64,000 nt of DNA from Candidatus Pantoea floridensis (lineage in GTDB: Bacteria > Pseudomonadota > Gammaproteobacteria > Enterobacterales > Enterobacteriaceae): the NCBI RefSeq assembly GCF_900215435.1, contig NZ_OCMY01000001.1, forward strand, positions 3,038,001-3,102,000, in the 5' to 3' direction. Within the stretch, counting starts at the first letter, position 1. The number at the start of each line of letters is the position of its first letter. A program made the translations under genes and the position numbers. Of this stretch, positions 61,581 to 64,000 are shown piece by piece. The notes under the pieces were generated by a model. The model was not told the origin of the DNA. It made no database searches and saw nothing but the letters and a program-made list of their open reading frames with translations.

Positions 61581-61610
61581 AGCGCCCGGCACCAGCCGGG
61601 CGCTTTTATT
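61581..61610 (+). terminator. Intercistronic hairpin between guaB and guaA
   Basis: AGCGCCCGGC / GCCGGGCGCT stem with an ACCA loop, then TTTATTATT. Since guaA has no visible promoter of its own in the short gap, it may be a partial terminator or an mRNA end stabiliser. Confidence 0.7.
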
Positions 61611-61639
61611 ATTAAGTCCATCCCAATGGAAACGCCTCA

Positions 61640-63220
61640 ATGACGACTGAAAATATTCATAAACATCGTATTTTGATCCTCGATTTTGGTTCTCAGTACA
61701 CGCAACTGGTTGCGCGCCGCGTGCGCGAGCTGGGCGTCTACTGCGAGCTCTGGGCGTGGGATGTCACCGAAGAGCAAATTCGCCAGTTCAACCCAAACGG
61801 CATCATTCTTTCTGGCGGTCCGGAAAGCACCACCGAGCAGAACAGCCCGCGTGCGCCGGAATATGTGTTCAACGCTGGCGTTCCAGTGCTGGGTGTTTGC
61901 TATGGCATGCAGACCATGGCGATGCAGTTGGGCGGCAAGGTTGAAGGCTCCAACGAGCGTGAATTTGGTTATGCGCAGGTAGAAGTGCTGACCCAGAGCG
62001 CGCTGGTGCGTGACATTGAAGATGCGATTAGCGCGGCAGGTAAACCGCTGCTGGACGTGTGGATGAGCCATGGCGATAAAGTTACCGCTATTCCCGCCGG
62101 TTTCGAAACCGTTGCCAGCACCGAAACTTGTCCGTTCGCCATCATGGCGAATGAAGAAAAGAAATTCTACGGCGTGCAGTTCCACCCGGAAGTGACGCAC
62201 ACGCGTCAGGGCTTGCGTATGCTGGAGCGTTTCATTCGTGACATCTGCGGCTGTGAAGCGCTGTGGACGCCAGCCAAAATCATCGAAGATGCGGTTGAGC
62301 GTATTCGTCAGCAGGTGGGTAACGATAAAGTGATCCTTGGCCTGTCAGGCGGCGTTGACTCTTCGGTGACCGCGATGCTGCTGCACCGCGCCATCGGCGA
62401 TCGTCTGACCTGCGTGTTCGTGGACAACGGTCTGCTGCGTCTGAATGAAGCTGAGCAGGTTCTGGAGATGTTTGGCGACCACTTTGGTTTGAACATCGTA
62501 CACGTTGCGGCTGAGGCGCGTTTCCTTGATGCGCTGGCTGGCGAGAACGATCCGGAAGCCAAACGTAAAATCATCGGCCGTGTCTTCGTTGAAGTTTTCG
62601 ACGAGCAAGCGCTGCGTCTGGAAGACGTGAAATGGCTGGCGCAGGGCACCATCTATCCTGACGTGATTGAATCTGCCGCTTCAGCGACCGGCAAAGCGCA
62701 CGTGATCAAGTCGCACCACAACGTGGGCGGTCTGCCGAAAGAGATGAAGATGGGGCTGGTTGAGCCGCTGAAAGAGCTGTTCAAAGACGAAGTGCGCAAA
62801 ATTGGTCTGGAACTCGGCCTGCCGTACGACATGCTGTATCGCCACCCGTTCCCGGGCCCAGGTTTAGGCGTACGCGTGTTGGGCGAAGTGAAGAAAGAGT
62901 ATTGCGATCTGCTGCGCCGTGCCGATGCTATCTTCATTGAAGAGCTGCACAAAGCCGATCTGTACAACAAGGTCAGCCAGGCCTTCACCGTATTCCTGCC
63001 GGTACGTTCTGTGGGCGTGATGGGCGACGGTCGTAAATATGATTGGGTAGTATCCCTGCGCGCAGTGGAGACCATCGACTTCATGACCGCGCACTGGGCG
63101 CACCTGCCGTACGATTTCCTCGGCCGCGTCTCCAACCGCATCATCAACGAAGTGAACGGCATCTCCCGCGTGGTTTATGATATTTCGGGTAAACCACCTG
63201 CGACGATTGAGTGGGAATAA
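61640..63220 (+). CDS. guaA: GMP synthase (glutamine-hydrolysing)
   Basis: Aminates XMP to GMP with ATP and glutamine. It has 526 residues (E. coli 525; one extra Thr near the start). The class I glutaminase domain has nucleophile Cys87 in GVCYGMQ and His-Glu in FHPEVTHT. The ATP pyrophosphatase P-loop is LSGGVDSSV. The C-terminal dimerisation domain ends KPPATIEWE. It forms the guaBA operon and ends at a terminator. Confidence 0.98.
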   Translation: MTTENIHKHRILILDFGSQYTQLVARRVRELGVYCELWAWDVTEEQIRQFNPNGIILSGGPESTTEQNSPRAPEYVFNAGVPVLGVCYGMQTMAMQLGGKVEGSNEREFGYAQVEVLTQSALVRDIEDAISAAGKPLLDVWMSHGDKVTAIPAGFETVASTETCPFAIMANEEKKFYGVQFHPEVTHTRQGLRMLERFIRDICGCEALWTPAKIIEDAVERIRQQVGNDKVILGLSGGVDSSVTAMLLHRAIGDRLTCVFVDNGLLRLNEAEQVLEMFGDHFGLNIVHVAAEARFLDALAGENDPEAKRKIIGRVFVEVFDEQALRLEDVKWLAQGTIYPDVIESAASATGKAHVIKSHHNVGGLPKEMKMGLVEPLKELFKDEVRKIGLELGLPYDMLYRHPFPGPGLGVRVLGEVKKEYCDLLRRADAIFIEELHKADLYNKVSQAFTVFLPVRSVGVMGDGRKYDWVVSLRAVETIDFMTAHWAHLPYDFLGRVSNRIINEVNGISRVVYDISGKPPATIEWE

Positions 63221-63248
63221 ATCCGACTCTGAGTCATGCGTAAAAACG

Positions 63249-63278
63249 AAGCCCGCTTAACTGCGGGCTTTTTTATAT
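63249..63278 (+). terminator. guaA terminator
   Basis: AAGCCCGC / GCGGGCTT stem with a TTAACT loop, followed by TTTTATATTT. Confidence 0.88.
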
Positions 63279-63399
63279 TTGTATTTTGGTTAGTAATAGG
63301 GCGTTCATTCAATAAAGTTCAATCGCATAGTTCGTGAATACAAACTCGCCCCTTTCGTTGCAATATAGCGAGTGATTTTTACTCATCAGGATGCCGTCG

Positions 63400-64000
63400 A
63401 TGTTGCCTTTCAAAGCCGTACTGATCTCTTTTCTATGCATCATCTTGCTCTCATTAGGCGCCAGTCTGGCGCAGGCAACGCGTGGTGGTGAGTTAACGTC
63501 GGAACGCGGCGGCTGGGCGTCCGCCCGACGCGATTCTGCCGGCATCGCACCGGATCCTAAGCGTTACGCATCCGAAGCTATCGTACAGGTCTATGCCGCG
63601 CCAACGTATGGCTGGAAAGGCGCAGTGGCGGTGCATCCGTGGATTATCTTCAAGCGCGCCGGGGAGACCCACTACAATCGCTATGAAGTCATCAGCTGGG
63701 GCAGCGGCGATAAAGTGCGGCGTAACAGTAATCTGCCGGATGGCTATTGGTACGGCGCTAGACCTCGTTTATTGGTTGATCATCGTGGCAGCGCGGCACA
63801 GGCGATGATTCCACAGATCGAAGCGGCGATTAAATCGTATCCATGGCCAACGACCTATCACGCCTGGCCGGGACCCAACAGCAACACCTTTATGGCGCAT
63901 ATTGGCCGTGAAGTGCCCGTGCTGAAACTGGATCTGCCAGCCAATGCGCTCGGCAAGGATTATCGCTCACTGTTGAATCCGGTGGGGTTACCGCCTTCAG
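63400..64000 (+). CDS. DUF3750 family protein, 3' end beyond window
   Basis: An open frame runs from the ATG at 63400 to the window end without a stop (200 codons visible). AGGA lies 8 nt upstream of this ATG; an in-frame ATG at 63391 is too close to it. A signal peptide or membrane anchor is at about 6-25 (VLISFLCIILLSLGASLAQA). The motif PGPNSNTFMAHIGREVP and the following LPANALGKDYR are typical of DUF3750 proteins. Function is unknown. Confidence 0.85.
   Translation, partial: MLPFKAVLISFLCIILLSLGASLAQATRGGELTSERGGWASARRDSAGIAPDPKRYASEAIVQVYAAPTYGWKGAVAVHPWIIFKRAGETHYNRYEVISWGSGDKVRRNSNLPDGYWYGARPRLLVDHRGSAAQAMIPQIEAAIKSYPWPTTYHAWPGPNSNTFMAHIGREVPVLKLDLPANALGKDYRSLLNPVGLPPS

Noticed and set aside
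63309..63545. 78-codon frame on the minus strand near the right end
   Set aside because: It overlaps the N-terminal region of the DUF3750 gene, which has a signal peptide and family motifs on the plus strand.

Overview
The window is the chromosomal backbone of an enterobacterium. Gene order and protein sequences follow the Escherichia coli rseABC-to-guaBA region very closely. A PQQ glucose dehydrogenase next to der, a protealysin-type protease with its inhibitor, and overall divergence from E. coli suggest Erwiniaceae, probably a Pantoea-like organism (inference). There are no tRNA or rRNA genes, no insertion sequences, no prophage and no CRISPR array. One small RNA, GlmY, is recognisable.

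Layout: 1-2.2 kb is the envelope-stress group (3' end of rpoE, rseA, rseB, rseC). 2.4-8.8 kb is the lepA-lepB-rnc-era-recO-pdxJ-acpS run for translation, protein export and RNA processing. 8.8-12.8 kb holds yfhL, yfhH, pgpC, tadA and mltF on mixed strands. 13.1-17.0 kb is purL with a PurR operator. 17.1-21.5 kb is the GlmY / glrK-glrG-glrR / glnB module: GlrR sites, an IHF site and a sigma54 promoter lie directly in front of glmY. 21.5-26.9 kb holds hmp (NsrR operator), glyA, hcaT and csiE.

27.0-29.8 kb is an accessory island: a zevA/zevB-like metal transport pair behind a Zur-like box, and an unrecognised membrane protein. 29.8-36.5 kb holds suhB, trmJ, iscR, iscS, pepB, sseB and sseA. Here the isc operon is cut short: iscS is followed 62 bp later by pepB, so iscU, iscA, hscB, hscA, fdx and iscX are absent from their usual place. 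IscS has also lost the C-terminal tail that contacts IscU in E. coli, while the iscR promoter carries three abutting 25-bp IscR-type sites.

36.6-43.8 kb is a bacterial alpha-2-macroglobulin (no lipobox) with pbpC. 44.0-54.0 kb is ndk, rlmN, a PilW-like TPR lipoprotein, rodZ, ispG, hisS, yfgM, bamB, der and yfgJ. 54.1-58.5 kb is a second accessory block: gcd behind a promoter containing a perfect 16-bp palindrome, a KGG-repeat stress protein, emfourin and a protealysin-like M4 protease. The end is xseA diverging from guaB-guaA (CRP and PurR sites), then a DUF3750 gene cut by the window edge.

A dispersed paired-palindrome repeat occurs three times, always between genes. The most unusual feature is the reduced isc locus. 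It implies that [Fe-S] assembly is done by another system while IscS is kept as a sulfur donor, for example for tRNA thiolation. That other system is not visible here.
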